Shown one piece after another: positions 39,912 to 48,947 of a stretch of DNA of 64,000 nucleotides (position 1 is its first letter; every line of letters begins with the position of its first letter). Position numbers and translations under genes: made by a program. The stretch is from the IMG/VR virus record IMGVR_UViG_3300023172_000011, positions 1 to 64,000 of that record. The stretch is one strand, 5' to 3'. Under the pieces are notes generated by a model, which saw only the letters and a list, made by a program, of their open reading frames with translations, was not told the DNA's origin and searched no databases. Source of the stretch: a virus.

Positions 39912-41111
39912 ATGCCAATTCCACAAAGAAAACCTGATGAAGACAGAACTGATTTTTTGTCCAGATGTATGTCTAATCCAAAAATGAACGAAGAATATCC
40001 AGACGCTTCACAAAGGTATGCCGTTTGTCAACAGTCATCTAAGGCGTCTACTGCTGATCAAGTAAAAGATAACTATTACGATCAAACATTTGGTTCAACA
40101 GAAATCATCACTGATGAATCAAAGATGTATATTCCAGCGGAAGACGAATATTTAGACTTTGGAGAAGAGTCTGAAGATTATTCGATTGCTGTACAGTATG
40201 GCAAACCTCCAAAGAATGATCCAAGAAAAACTCCAGCACCTAAAAAAGATCGAAAGAAGGGTTCCAAAAAGAATAAGCCAGATAGTGCTAAAGATGATAA
40301 GGGTAAAATTACACTAAGCAAAGAAACAATATCTAAACTACAGAGCAAAGTTTCTGAACATAATGCCAAAGTTTCTGAAAAAGGAAAGGGCAGCAAAGCA
40401 ACCCTTGGTCAGCTTAAAGCTGTGTATCGTCGTGGTGCCGGTGCTTTCTCCACAAGTCATCACCCAAATATGTCAAGGGATGGATGGGCTATGGCAAGAG
40501 TTAATGCCTTTCTTTATTTAATGAGAAATGGTAGACCAAGTAATCCTAATTACAAACAAGACAATGATCTTTTGCCAAAGTCGCATCCAAAAAGCACCAA
40601 GGCTGAATATGAAGAAGGGTCAATGCAAGTTGCACAAATTATGAAAATGCACATGCAGCTTATGGAATTAGTAGAAATGCTAGAAACTAAGCCTGTGGCA
40701 TTTGAAGAATGGACTAAGGATAAGATCTCTAAAGCTGAGCATTTTATTGAGGCTATTTTTGATTCAGTTATGTATGCTTCTTTGGATGAAGATAACGATA
40801 ATGATGAAGAAGAAGACGATGTTGAATCATTAATGGCGGAAAAAAAGAAGAAGAATGTTAAACTCAATAAGCCCTTTAGAACTCCAAAGGGTCCAAAGAA
40901 GTTTAGCGTTTATGTTAAAAATGATAAGGGTAATATCGTAAAGGTGAATTTTGGCGATCCAAACATGGATATTAAACGCGATGATCCTCAGAGGCGTAAG
41001 AATTTCCGTGCCCGTCATCAATGCGATACTAATCCCGGTCCTAAATGGAAGGCAAGATATTGGAGTTGTAGATTCTGGGAAGCTAAGAAAAGTGTTACAG
41101 ATTTAACATAA
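39912..41111 (+). CDS. Capsid-associated multi-domain protein
   Basis: 399 residues with three recognisable pieces. The start, PIPQRKPDEDRTDFLSRCM-x-EYPD-x-QRYAVC, is a short motif found at the ends of phage head proteases and portals. A middle domain of the DUF5824 type (VYRRGAGAFSTSHHPNMSRDGWAMARVNAFL) follows a Lys-rich linker. The C-terminal KVNFGDPNMDIKRDDPQRRKNFRARHQC to KARYWSCRFW is the tail domain seen in phage prohead or capsid assembly proteins. No protease domain is visible. It may be a scaffold or minor head protein; domain names are from memory. Confidence 0.6.
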   Translation: MPIPQRKPDEDRTDFLSRCMSNPKMNEEYPDASQRYAVCQQSSKASTADQVKDNYYDQTFGSTEIITDESKMYIPAEDEYLDFGEESEDYSIAVQYGKPPKNDPRKTPAPKKDRKKGSKKNKPDSAKDDKGKITLSKETISKLQSKVSEHNAKVSEKGKGSKATLGQLKAVYRRGAGAFSTSHHPNMSRDGWAMARVNAFLYLMRNGRPSNPNYKQDNDLLPKSHPKSTKAEYEEGSMQVAQIMKMHMQLMELVEMLETKPVAFEEWTKDKISKAEHFIEAIFDSVMYASLDEDNDNDEEEDDVESLMAEKKKKNVKLNKPFRTPKGPKKFSVYVKNDKGNIVKVNFGDPNMDIKRDDPQRRKNFRARHQCDTNPGPKWKARYWSCRFWEAKKSVTDLT

Positions 41112-41122
41112 GAAGCTAATAC

Positions 41123-41830
41123 ATGAGAAAAAAAAGAACAAGAAGACCAGTCAATAAACCAGATTTTAGACCAGTAAATAAAAGGAAAGATAAACAGTCA
41201 AGAACGGCGGTTAAATCCGTTACTGCTAAAACAGACAATCATCATAATTATATTATGTCGATTATTAATAATCCAATCACAATTTGTGTTGGACCTGCTG
41301 GTTCTGGGAAATCTTATATTAGTGCTGGGATGTTTGCCAATTTTTTGCATGAAGGAAGTTACGACAAAATTATTGCAACTCGTCCATTAGTATGCTCCGG
41401 AAAAGAATTAGGATCACTTCCCGGAGAGATGAATGAAAAGATTGCACCTTACCTAAAGCCTATTGAGGAAAATATTAAGAATTTTCTTGGTCAGGCTAAC
41501 TATGGCCTCCACTATAATGACGGCAAGATTCGTTATGAACCGCTTGAAGTCATGAGAGGTGCAACCTTTGATTATTGTTGCATGATTTTGGACGAAGCAC
41601 AAAACTGCACCTTGGATCAATTAAAAATGTTTATCACTCGCATGGGCAAGAATTCCAAGGTTATTATCAATGGGGATATCAATCAAACCGATTTAAGATC
41701 TCGTAGCGGGCTTGAAACTTTAATAAGAAAAGTTGGAAATATTGAAGGGGTTGGAGTTTGTTATCTAACCTATGATGACATTCAAAGAAATGGAATTATT
41801 GGGGAAATCCTGAGAGCATTGGAGGAATAA
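41123..41830 (+). CDS. phoH: PhoH-like ATPase
   Basis: 235 residues of the PhoH P-loop family, common in large phages and related to superfamily 1 helicases. After a basic N-terminal tail, Walker A is G57-PAGSGKS64 and Walker B is CCMILDEAQN, followed by SKVIINGDINQTDL. It probably binds RNA or DNA; its role in infection is unsettled in every phage. It overlaps the next gene by one base. Confidence 0.9.
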   Translation: MRKKRTRRPVNKPDFRPVNKRKDKQSRTAVKSVTAKTDNHHNYIMSIINNPITICVGPAGSGKSYISAGMFANFLHEGSYDKIIATRPLVCSGKELGSLPGEMNEKIAPYLKPIEENIKNFLGQANYGLHYNDGKIRYEPLEVMRGATFDYCCMILDEAQNCTLDQLKMFITRMGKNSKVIINGDINQTDLRSRSGLETLIRKVGNIEGVGVCYLTYDDIQRNGIIGEILRALEE

Positions 41831-42171
41831 TGCCAACATATGACTATTTATGCTCAAATTGTGAAACCGAGCTAAAAGATGTATACCAAAGCATAACCGA
41901 AAAGGCTATAATATATTGTATCAGTTGCGGAAATGATACGCTTGAAAGAGTGATTCATCCCCCAATGGTATTTGTTCGTCAAGAGGCAACTACGATTGGT
42001 CAGCTATCTGAGCGTAACGCTAAAAGGCTTGGACAGTCAGAAGTTCAAGAGCGAACACTGCAAGATAAAGATTCTAAAAAATCTGCACTAAAAGAAGCAA
42101 AGAAAGAAATAAACTCTCAAATCAATAAAATGAATTCGGAGCAAAAACGTCGTTTCATAGAGGGCGGATAA
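41830..42171 (+). CDS. FmdB-type zinc-ribbon protein
   Basis: 113 residues. The first 50 are an FmdB-like zinc ribbon: MPTYDYLCSNCETE, then YCISCGNDTLERVIHPP, two C-x2-C pairs. The rest is a Lys/Gln/Glu-rich helix. Members are thought to regulate transcription; evidence is weak. It is coupled to its neighbours by single-base overlaps. Confidence 0.78.
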   Translation: MPTYDYLCSNCETELKDVYQSITEKAIIYCISCGNDTLERVIHPPMVFVRQEATTIGQLSERNAKRLGQSEVQERTLQDKDSKKSALKEAKKEINSQINKMNSEQKRRFIEGG

Positions 42172-42434
42172 TGGAAGAATACAAAAGTGTAATTATGATA
42201 GTTCCATACATTGGAACCGTCACTAATGGAAATACCTTGCTACAGCCTTTGGGTAAAGAAGAAGTAGATTTTATCGGCTATGATTTATGTCGTAAATTTC
42301 AAATTGAAGAAAAACATGAGTCATACATTGATTGCATAAAATCTCTTAAAGAACGATTAGAACTTATTTTAAAAACCGATTTATTAATGGAGGATATAAA
42401 TGCCGACCAAAAAAACCAAAAGAAGAACGAATAG
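42171..42434 (+). CDS. Hypothetical protein
   Basis: 87 residues: a hydrophobic strand-rich start (SVIMIVPYIGTVTNG) and helices with ESYIDCIKSLKERLELILK. It overlaps the following gene by 35 bases in another frame. No family recognised. Confidence 0.5.
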   Translation: MEEYKSVIMIVPYIGTVTNGNTLLQPLGKEEVDFIGYDLCRKFQIEEKHESYIDCIKSLKERLELILKTDLLMEDINADQKNQKKNE

Positions 42435-42768
42435 ACAACCTAAAGCACAAGAAAATGTCGAAGCCAAAGCAACTACTGACGAACTTTCTAAAGTTCAAAA
42501 ATTTTACATTGAAAGCAAATGCTCCAGTATGACTTTATCTGATGTTTCTTCTGATTTAGGACTTGACAAATCTGTAGTTTCATCGTACTATGATGAATGC
42601 AAAAACAAAGCTACTAATGATTTCACAGTTGATAAACTTATGAATATCAATTCTAAGCGTGGATACGCAGTAATGAGTAAAGAGGCTTCGGAGAAAGGTG
42701 ATGCATCAAAAAAACGAGCAGCAAAAAAAGACACAAATCACATCCACAAAATCCGAGCAGATAAGTAA
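42400..42768 (+). CDS. Helix-turn-helix DNA-binding protein
   Basis: 122 residues with GGAGG before the ATG. A basic disordered N-terminus (PTKKTKRRTNRQPKAQ) and basic C-terminus flank KFYIESKCSSMTLSDVSSDLGLDKSVVSSYYDEC, a helix-turn-helix of the type that reads DNA. It may be a phage regulator. The gene overlaps its downstream neighbour by 68 bases. Confidence 0.6.
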   Translation: MPTKKTKRRTNRQPKAQENVEAKATTDELSKVQKFYIESKCSSMTLSDVSSDLGLDKSVVSSYYDECKNKATNDFTVDKLMNINSKRGYAVMSKEASEKGDASKKRAAKKDTNHIHKIRADK

Positions 42769-43198
42769 GCAGCGAGTTGCTCAATGCACGGAAAAGACTC
42801 CTTATAAATCTATGCATAAGGCTGGCTATGTAACGCCCGGAAATTACATTGCGGAGTTGATATTCCAGAAAAGAAATGAGTATTTCAATTCTGGCAAAAA
42901 CGCAGAGAGTTTCTGGCTGCAAGGAAATAAGTTGCATGGTGCTTATAAGGGCGAAGTTATTGCGGCAAACAAACTACTGAAAGACTATCACGCCGACTCA
43001 GTAATAAAAGCAATAAAATCACCACAGGCTAAGTTTATATTGAAGTTATCCAAAAAAGAAAATAGGGATAAGCTAATTCCTATAATCGAAAAGTTTGAGA
43101 AAGAGCGTAAAGAAACAGAGATAGTAATTTCTGAAAATAATAAGACTGAAGTATCGAAACCGTTTGGGTATGGCAGAAATATATTGAAAGGCTTGTAA
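42701..43198 (+). CDS. Hypothetical protein
   Basis: 165 residues from ATG 42701, with GGAGAAAG just before, starting inside the previous gene. It contains YVTPGNYIAELIFQKRNEYFNSGKN and mostly helical, Lys-rich sequence. Adjacent to the recombinase gene, four bases upstream of it, so possibly a replication or recombination accessory factor. Not recognised. Confidence 0.55.
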   Translation: MHQKNEQQKKTQITSTKSEQISKQRVAQCTEKTPYKSMHKAGYVTPGNYIAELIFQKRNEYFNSGKNAESFWLQGNKLHGAYKGEVIAANKLLKDYHADSVIKAIKSPQAKFILKLSKKENRDKLIPIIEKFEKERKETEIVISENNKTEVSKPFGYGRNILKGL

Positions 43199-43201
43199 TA
43201 A

Positions 43202-44245
43202 ATGGCAGACGATAAGAAAAAAAAGAAAGTGGATTTGAGCAACGACAAGGCTATTCAAAGAGCCTTCGGTAAAGTCGTATCTAAAGGATCAGAGCTAATT
43301 CAAAGCATGGCAGATCTAAAGTGCATCACCGTAAGTCCAAAACTTGATCTAGCTCTTAATGGAGGAATTAGAGAGGCGTCTTGGAATATTATTTCTGGAG
43401 ATCCCAAAACTGGAAAGAGCACAACATGTTTGCAGATTTGTAAAAATGCTCAAGATGATAATCGTCCAGTAATCTATGTTGATGGCGAAAGTCGATTAAA
43501 GGCTTATAATCTCTCTGGTACAGAAGGTTTAGATTTAAACAAAATACAAATTGTTCATAGTCCAGAAGATGGAGAGTCTCTATCCGCTGAAGACTTCTTA
43601 AATATTGCTGAAGAACTAATAAAGCGTCCTGAAAATAAAGGTGCTGTATGCGTGATTGACTCATGTTCTTCTTTAGTGCCAAGGTCAGAACTTGAAGAGA
43701 GTGCATCTGGTTCACTTCGTGCAACCCTTCCAAAACTATTGTCGCATTGGGTAAAAAAGACTTCGCAAACAGTAGTAAAAAACAAAATTATCGTATTGAT
43801 TATTACGCATTATATTACAAACACATCTGGATACGGTAAAGTCAAAATTCCAGACTGCGGTGTAATGATTCAGTATCAGGCTGATACTAGAATTGATATT
43901 GCAAAGATAGAACCATGGGAAGAAAATGGTAAAAAGATTGGACAGCTTGTTCATTGGAAAGTAGCATGTTCTTCTATGGGTGCATCTGGAACAGAATGTG
44001 TTAGCCATATTAGATATGGCAAAGGTATTGACAAAGAAAAAGAAATGATAGATCTAGCAGAATCATTTGGCATCATAGACAAGGCCGGGGCTTGGTATTC
44101 AATTCCATTCTTGGAGGGCAGCGAAGAATTTAAAGAGCCTCCTAAGTTTCAAGGACAGGCAAAGATTTATGAATTCCTTGTAGAGCGACAGGATATTTTT
44201 GATCAAGTAAAGGCACAGGTTAATGGTATGCTAAAGGATGTTTAG
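43202..44245 (+). CDS. RecA/UvsX-like recombinase
   Basis: 347 residues of the RecA family. Walker A is G66-DPKTGKST74, a Walker B-like strand is GAVCVIDSCSSL, and the DNA-binding loops fall near GSLRATLPKLL and TSGYGKVKIPDCG. The N-terminus is basic (KKKKK). It catalyses strand exchange in phage recombination-dependent replication, as T4 UvsX does. The next gene, a nuclease, overlaps it by eight bases. Confidence 0.88.
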   Translation: MADDKKKKKVDLSNDKAIQRAFGKVVSKGSELIQSMADLKCITVSPKLDLALNGGIREASWNIISGDPKTGKSTTCLQICKNAQDDNRPVIYVDGESRLKAYNLSGTEGLDLNKIQIVHSPEDGESLSAEDFLNIAEELIKRPENKGAVCVIDSCSSLVPRSELEESASGSLRATLPKLLSHWVKKTSQTVVKNKIIVLIITHYITNTSGYGKVKIPDCGVMIQYQADTRIDIAKIEPWEENGKKIGQLVHWKVACSSMGASGTECVSHIRYGKGIDKEKEMIDLAESFGIIDKAGAWYSIPFLEGSEEFKEPPKFQGQAKIYEFLVERQDIFDQVKAQVNGMLKDV

Positions 44246-44663
44246 AGTTACTGGATTAGATGGAAAAGAACATAAGTTTAATTATGCTAAAAATAAGTCT
44301 AGGAACTTCAGATCCAAAAAATCATCATACCATAAACAAGCTAGAGAGTTAATTAAAGAGAATTGGCCTACCTACTCTTTATATGAAGAAGTCACTCTGC
44401 CCGGATCTAAACGTCTTGGCAGAGGCTCTTTATTATATGCCGACTTTTTCTTGCCTGAATTAATGCTTGTGATCGAAGTTCATGGTCAGCAGCACTATGA
44501 ATATTCTCCGTTTTTTCACAAAAATAAAATGGATTTTGTGCTTGCAAAACAGAGAGATTCCGATAAAATAGAGTGGTGTCGGTTGAACGAAATCAAAATT
44601 GTCACATTGCCATACAATGAGAGGTCAGAATGGAAGAACTTGATTCAACAGTCTCTGGAATAG
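44238..44663 (+). CDS. PD-(D/E)XK (DUF559/Vsr-like) nuclease
   Basis: 141 residues. LLYADFFLPELMLVIEVHGQQHYEY carries the Asp, then the E-V-H-G-x-QH set of small single-domain nucleases related to Vsr and DUF559; DSDKIEWCRLNEIKIVTLPYNE completes the fold. Located between the recombinase and helicase, it may resolve or process recombination intermediates. It overlaps the next gene by 34 bases. Confidence 0.72.
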   Translation: MFRVTGLDGKEHKFNYAKNKSRNFRSKKSSYHKQARELIKENWPTYSLYEEVTLPGSKRLGRGSLLYADFFLPELMLVIEVHGQQHYEYSPFFHKNKMDFVLAKQRDSDKIEWCRLNEIKIVTLPYNERSEWKNLIQQSLE

Positions 44664-45118
44664 ATGGACTGGACAAATTTACAGAATGGATTGATAACTT
44701 TTGTGCGGCTAATAATATTGTAGAGTACAAAGATAGTGATGAATATTCGCACATATTACATCTTCCGCCAGAAGAAATAATCAGTTTAACATCTGATGAA
44801 TGTTTTACAAATGCAATTACCCTGATGAATTATGGCGGTCTTCTTCAAAAGAAGCTAGATTTAATAAGTAGTCAGTATACTTGGTGTGTTGAAGCATTGA
44901 ACTATTTGTTTGCTAAACAATGGTCAAACTATGACAAATTTCTACCAGCAGAAATAAAAAAGCAATCTATAATTTCTGAGAATACTTACGCACAATCTAT
45001 TGAAAAGTCGCGTTTAAGACTGTATGCTGGTATTCAGATGTTGTCAGAAACCTGTCGTGATATAAAGAAGAGGGTTTCACTTTTTCAAGATTTAGGAAAA
45101 GCTAGGAGTTTTAAATGA
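44630..45118 (+). CDS. Hypothetical helical protein
   Basis: 162 residues, largely helical, acidic at the start. Position between nuclease and helicase genes and its size recall T4-like recombination mediators, but I see no sequence signature. Overlaps both neighbours. Confidence 0.55.
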   Translation: MEELDSTVSGIDGLDKFTEWIDNFCAANNIVEYKDSDEYSHILHLPPEEIISLTSDECFTNAITLMNYGGLLQKKLDLISSQYTWCVEALNYLFAKQWSNYDKFLPAEIKKQSIISENTYAQSIEKSRLRLYAGIQMLSETCRDIKKRVSLFQDLGKARSFK

Positions 45119-45654
45119 CGTTAACAGATTTAGTTGATAAAGTGCGGGAATTGCTCTATGATGGCATCATTGACAGTAATTGGGAATGTATATCAGAAGC
45201 ATATCAAATGATTTCCGGAGAAAAAGTAGATATTCCAGAGCCAGAACCTGTGGATGAATTATCCGCCAGTCTTAAAAATATGATGGAAAGACTTGAAAAG
45301 TTAGAGAAGCAAGATCCTCCCAAAAAGAACAGAAGGAACGGTAGATCTAAAACCAAAAAGTCAGAACCTAAAGTAGATGAAAATTTCTCAATAAAATCAT
45401 CCAAGCCAAAACGGTCGGTAAAGTCTTCTGGTCAAAATAAGTTTGAGTCAATGGCTGGAGTTTTAGAAGAGGCTGAGCAGGAAAGAGGCTTCAACAGTAT
45501 TGATGACTCTAACTCTCCTAGAGTAGAAAGAAAGCGTAGAGAATATCAAACTAAAAGTGTTACATGCTCACAATGCAATAAATCCTTTGATGTCAATCCA
45601 ATGTTTGCTAGAGAAAATTACATTTGCGACAAATGTATTTCGCGGAGAATTTGA
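45115..45654 (+). CDS. Zinc-finger protein, possible helicase accessory
   Basis: 179 residues. N-terminal helices, a long Lys/Pro-rich disordered middle, and a C-terminal C-x2-C ... C-x2-C zinc ribbon (TCSQCNKSFDVNP, YICDKCISRR). It sits just upstream of the replicative helicase, where loader or single-strand-binding accessory proteins often lie. The role is inferred from position. Confidence 0.6.
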   Translation: MTLTDLVDKVRELLYDGIIDSNWECISEAYQMISGEKVDIPEPEPVDELSASLKNMMERLEKLEKQDPPKKNRRNGRSKTKKSEPKVDENFSIKSSKPKRSVKSSGQNKFESMAGVLEEAEQERGFNSIDDSNSPRVERKRREYQTKSVTCSQCNKSFDVNPMFARENYICDKCISRRI

Positions 45655-45656
45655 TA

Positions 45657-47135
45657 GTGTCTAAAGAAACCGATTTGAAAAATGTAGCTTCTGAACGTGC
45701 TGTTCTTGCCGGACTTTTACAGCATGGTAAGGAATGCTTACTAGAAGTTGAACTCTTCGTAAATGAAGAGAGTTTCACAATCGAAAATAACAAAGTCCTA
45801 TATAAGTGCATTAAGCATTCATTCGAAAGTGGAGATGTTGTTGGTTATACAGAGATCCTGTCATCAGCAAAGAGTCTAAACCTAGACGAATTTGTTGAAA
45901 AAAATGATATGCTAAAACATATCACTGGAGTTATGAATACTCCGGTTAATATTAATAATGTCGCAGAGCACGCCAAAAAACTAAAGAGGCTTGAATTTGC
46001 CAGAATCATGCAGGGTAAGCTCAGAGACATTTATTTAAACCTGAACAAAGTTACTGGAGATGAGGACATCGCCAGCATTTTGTCGATTGCAGAAAACCCT
46101 ATTCAAGATGTATGTCTATCCTTCATGAAGGAAGATGATCTTTCTCCAAAATCTATTGGCGAAGGCATCCATGCATATCTAGAACATATCAAGAATAATG
46201 ATGGCAAGTCTATTGGTATTCCAACTGGTATGAGTGCATTCGATAAGGCTATTGGAGGCGGCTTGCGTCGAAAATGCGTAGACCTGATTGCTGCTCGTCC
46301 CAAAACTGGAAAATCTGTACTTGCCGATAATATTGCCTTGCATATTGCTGGAGAGTATGATATACCAGTACTTATGCTTGATACAGAAATGAGCACAGAA
46401 GATCACTGGAATAGAATCATTGCAAATAAAAGCGGTGTTGAAATTAATGATGTTGCATCCGGTAAATTTGCTACAGATCCTGAAAAAGTAGACTCTGTGA
46501 CAAAATCTGTAGAGACTATTGAATCTATACCTTATGACTATATTAGCATTGCTGGTAGACCATTTGATGAAACACTATCTATTATCAAAAGATGGCTATT
46601 AAAGAGAGTTGGCTATGATGAAACAGGAAGACTAAATGACTGCGTGATTATTTATGACTATCTAAAACTGATGACATCTTCTAGTATTAATAACAATCTT
46701 GCAGAATTCCAAGTTCTCGGTTTTCAGATCACTTCACTGCATAATTTTTGTGTAGAGAATGATTGCCCGTGTTTGTCATTTGTGCAGCTTAATAGAGATG
46801 GTATTACCAAGGAATCTACAGATGTAGTTTCCGGATCTGACCGTTTAGTTTGGCTCTGTACTTCATTCTCAATCTTCAAGGATAAGTCAGATGAAGAAAA
46901 AGTTACGGATGGAATAAACAATGGAAATAAAAAACTTATACCAATTGTTTCCAGACATGGACCCGGAATGGAAGACGAAGGTTATATATGCTTGCAAATG
47001 GACGGCAAGTTTGCAAAAGTAAGAGAAGTTGGCACTATTAGAGAGATTAAGAGTAATGCAAACAACAATCAACAAGGATTTGCAAATTCGCAAAATGCGA
47101 ATTTTGAAGAGGAAGATGGTGAAGAAGATTTTTGA
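45657..47135 (+). CDS. DnaB-family replicative helicase
   Basis: 492 residues. GTG at 45657 is chosen because CGGAG lies nine bases upstream and the preceding gene ends at 45654. An N-terminal helical domain (SERAVLAGLLQHGKECLLEVELF) is followed by a RecA-type motor: GMSAFDKAIGGGLRRK, Walker A ARPKTGKSVLA, LMLDTEMST, and VIIYDYLKLM, then the Q-rich end. It unwinds DNA at the fork with the downstream primase and DNA polymerase III-type enzyme. The tail is acidic and Asn-rich. Confidence 0.88.
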   Translation: MSKETDLKNVASERAVLAGLLQHGKECLLEVELFVNEESFTIENNKVLYKCIKHSFESGDVVGYTEILSSAKSLNLDEFVEKNDMLKHITGVMNTPVNINNVAEHAKKLKRLEFARIMQGKLRDIYLNLNKVTGDEDIASILSIAENPIQDVCLSFMKEDDLSPKSIGEGIHAYLEHIKNNDGKSIGIPTGMSAFDKAIGGGLRRKCVDLIAARPKTGKSVLADNIALHIAGEYDIPVLMLDTEMSTEDHWNRIIANKSGVEINDVASGKFATDPEKVDSVTKSVETIESIPYDYISIAGRPFDETLSIIKRWLLKRVGYDETGRLNDCVIIYDYLKLMTSSSINNNLAEFQVLGFQITSLHNFCVENDCPCLSFVQLNRDGITKESTDVVSGSDRLVWLCTSFSIFKDKSDEEKVTDGINNGNKKLIPIVSRHGPGMEDEGYICLQMDGKFAKVREVGTIREIKSNANNNQQGFANSQNANFEEEDGEEDF

Positions 47136-48120
47136 TCTCTTTGCCTTTTTTGAAATTAATGAATATTACGAGTCACATAACCTACTGATAAGTTCTTGTC
47201 CAGTCCATGAAGGAGACAATGTTACTGCATTCAATATCAATATTGACGAAGATCATGAAGATCACTGCGGTAAATGGTTTTGTAATACTCAGGGATGTCA
47301 CAATGAGAAGTCAACTAATGATATTATTTCTTTAGTCTGGATGCTCCTTGAGAATAAATTCAAAAAACCTTATAAGTTTCCAGAAGTTATTAAGTTCTGT
47401 CAAGATTTTTGCTCTGGCGTAAAAATAGACATTTCAATTACTTATAAGTCATCAGAAGCACTAGATAAATTACTGAAAAATACAAGAAAAGTTGAGAAAC
47501 TACAAAATAAGATAACAAGATCTACGGTAAGGAAACACCTTACCTTTCCTGCACAATACTATATCAATAGAGGATTCTCTCAAGAAGCACTAGATCTTTT
47601 TGATGTAGGATTATGCACTAGGCCCGATAGTCAAATGTACAAGCGTATTGTATTTCCAGTGTACGATGAGAATGATGAGTACATGGTTGGATGCGTCGGT
47701 AGAACTATAGGTAATGACCCTAGAAAATGGATTAACCAAAAGGGATTCAATAAATCCAACTTTTTGTATAATTACGGAAAAGCAATTGAGCATATTAGTA
47801 GAAGTGCGACTATAATACTAGCAGAGGGACAAGGCGATGTTATCCGTCTTTGGGAATCTGGTATTAGAAATGCCGTTGGAATATTCGGTTCAAAGATTAG
47901 CGATGCTCAAGAATTTCTGATTCAAAAGACCGGTGTTTCAAATGTGATTATTATGTCTGACAATGATAAAGCGGGTGACGCTTGTAAAAGAGACATATAT
48001 GAGCGATTGAAACTTTTATTTAATATTTATACTGTGGAAATTCCCAAAAACGACATTGGCGATATGACAGTCAATGAAGTCAATGAACTAATCAAGCCTC
48101 AAATTCAAGGAAAATTTTGA
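47116..48120 (+). CDS. DnaG-type primase (zinc and TOPRIM domains)
   Basis: 334 residues from the ATG at 47116. A CHC2-like zinc-binding domain at the start has CPVHEGDNVTAF and WFCNTQGCH. A middle link leads to the TOPRIM domain with ILAEGQGDVIRLWESG (catalytic Glu) and IIMSDNDKAGDACKRD (the D-x-D pair). It synthesises RNA primers at the fork. It begins inside the end of the helicase gene and overlaps the kinase gene by one base. Another in-frame ATG is at 47095. Confidence 0.85.
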   Translation: MVKKIFDLFAFFEINEYYESHNLLISSCPVHEGDNVTAFNINIDEDHEDHCGKWFCNTQGCHNEKSTNDIISLVWMLLENKFKKPYKFPEVIKFCQDFCSGVKIDISITYKSSEALDKLLKNTRKVEKLQNKITRSTVRKHLTFPAQYYINRGFSQEALDLFDVGLCTRPDSQMYKRIVFPVYDENDEYMVGCVGRTIGNDPRKWINQKGFNKSNFLYNYGKAIEHISRSATIILAEGQGDVIRLWESGIRNAVGIFGSKISDAQEFLIQKTGVSNVIIMSDNDKAGDACKRDIYERLKLLFNIYTVEIPKNDIGDMTVNEVNELIKPQIQGKF

Positions 48121-48941
48121 TGACACAGATCATTGCATTATGCGGTAAAAAGCAATCAGGAAAGACTACTCTTTCCAACTATCTACATGGTCATGAGATG
48201 AAACGCCATGATATTGTTGAAAAGTTTCTAATTTCCCCGGAAGGGGAGCTTGTGGTAAACTGTACTTTTCATGATGAAAATGGAAAAGAGTTTGAAGAAC
48301 TTGGAGTTCTTGATCTACAGCAGCATACGGATGAATTTTTCCAATATGCCTCTCGTAGAATTTGGCCTCTTATTCGCGGCTATAATTTCGCAGATTCATT
48401 AAAAGAAATCTGTGTTATGCTATTTAATATTCCACCAGAATGTGTCTATGGAACAGACGAACAAAAGAATCAGATTCAGGAGCATCTATTATGGGAAAAT
48501 ATGCCGGGAGATACTAGCGATATTGGTCCCAACGGTAAGATATGTCATCATAAGGGACCAATGACCGCTCGTGAGTTCATGCAATTCTTTGGCACAGACG
48601 TTATGCGTAAAATGTACCAGCCAATCTGGTTGGAAAATTGCTTTCGAAGAATTGAAGCTGATAAACCAGAGATTGCTGTTATTGGCGACTGTCGATTCTT
48701 AAATGAGATTGAGGCTGTGCAAAAGCGTGGTGGAAAAGTTATTAGACTAACTCGCTCACTCTATGAAAGCACTCATCAGAGTGAAATTGACGCAGACAAT
48801 TATAATAAGTTTGACGCAATCATTGATAATTCAAATTTAGATATTAATCAATCATGCAAGGCATTCTTGGATGAACTAATTAACCTTGGTGTCACCAAAA
48901 AGATCAGAGAAATGGGCAAGTACACCGCATCAATAAAGTGA
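48120..48941 (+). CDS. Deoxynucleoside monophosphate kinase
   Basis: 273 residues, similar in layout to T4 gene 1 dNMP kinase. Walker A CGKKQSGKTTLSN is at the N-terminus. FADSLKEICVMLFNIPPECVYG, GPMTAREFMQFFGTDVMR and VIGDCRFLNEIEAV are the family's substrate-binding and lid segments. It phosphorylates dNMPs (dTMP, dGMP and perhaps modified ones) and complements the other nucleotide genes here. ATG overlaps the primase stop. Confidence 0.85.
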   Translation: MTQIIALCGKKQSGKTTLSNYLHGHEMKRHDIVEKFLISPEGELVVNCTFHDENGKEFEELGVLDLQQHTDEFFQYASRRIWPLIRGYNFADSLKEICVMLFNIPPECVYGTDEQKNQIQEHLLWENMPGDTSDIGPNGKICHHKGPMTAREFMQFFGTDVMRKMYQPIWLENCFRRIEADKPEIAVIGDCRFLNEIEAVQKRGGKVIRLTRSLYESTHQSEIDADNYNKFDAIIDNSNLDINQSCKAFLDELINLGVTKKIREMGKYTASIK

Positions 48942-48947
48942 TTTAAT

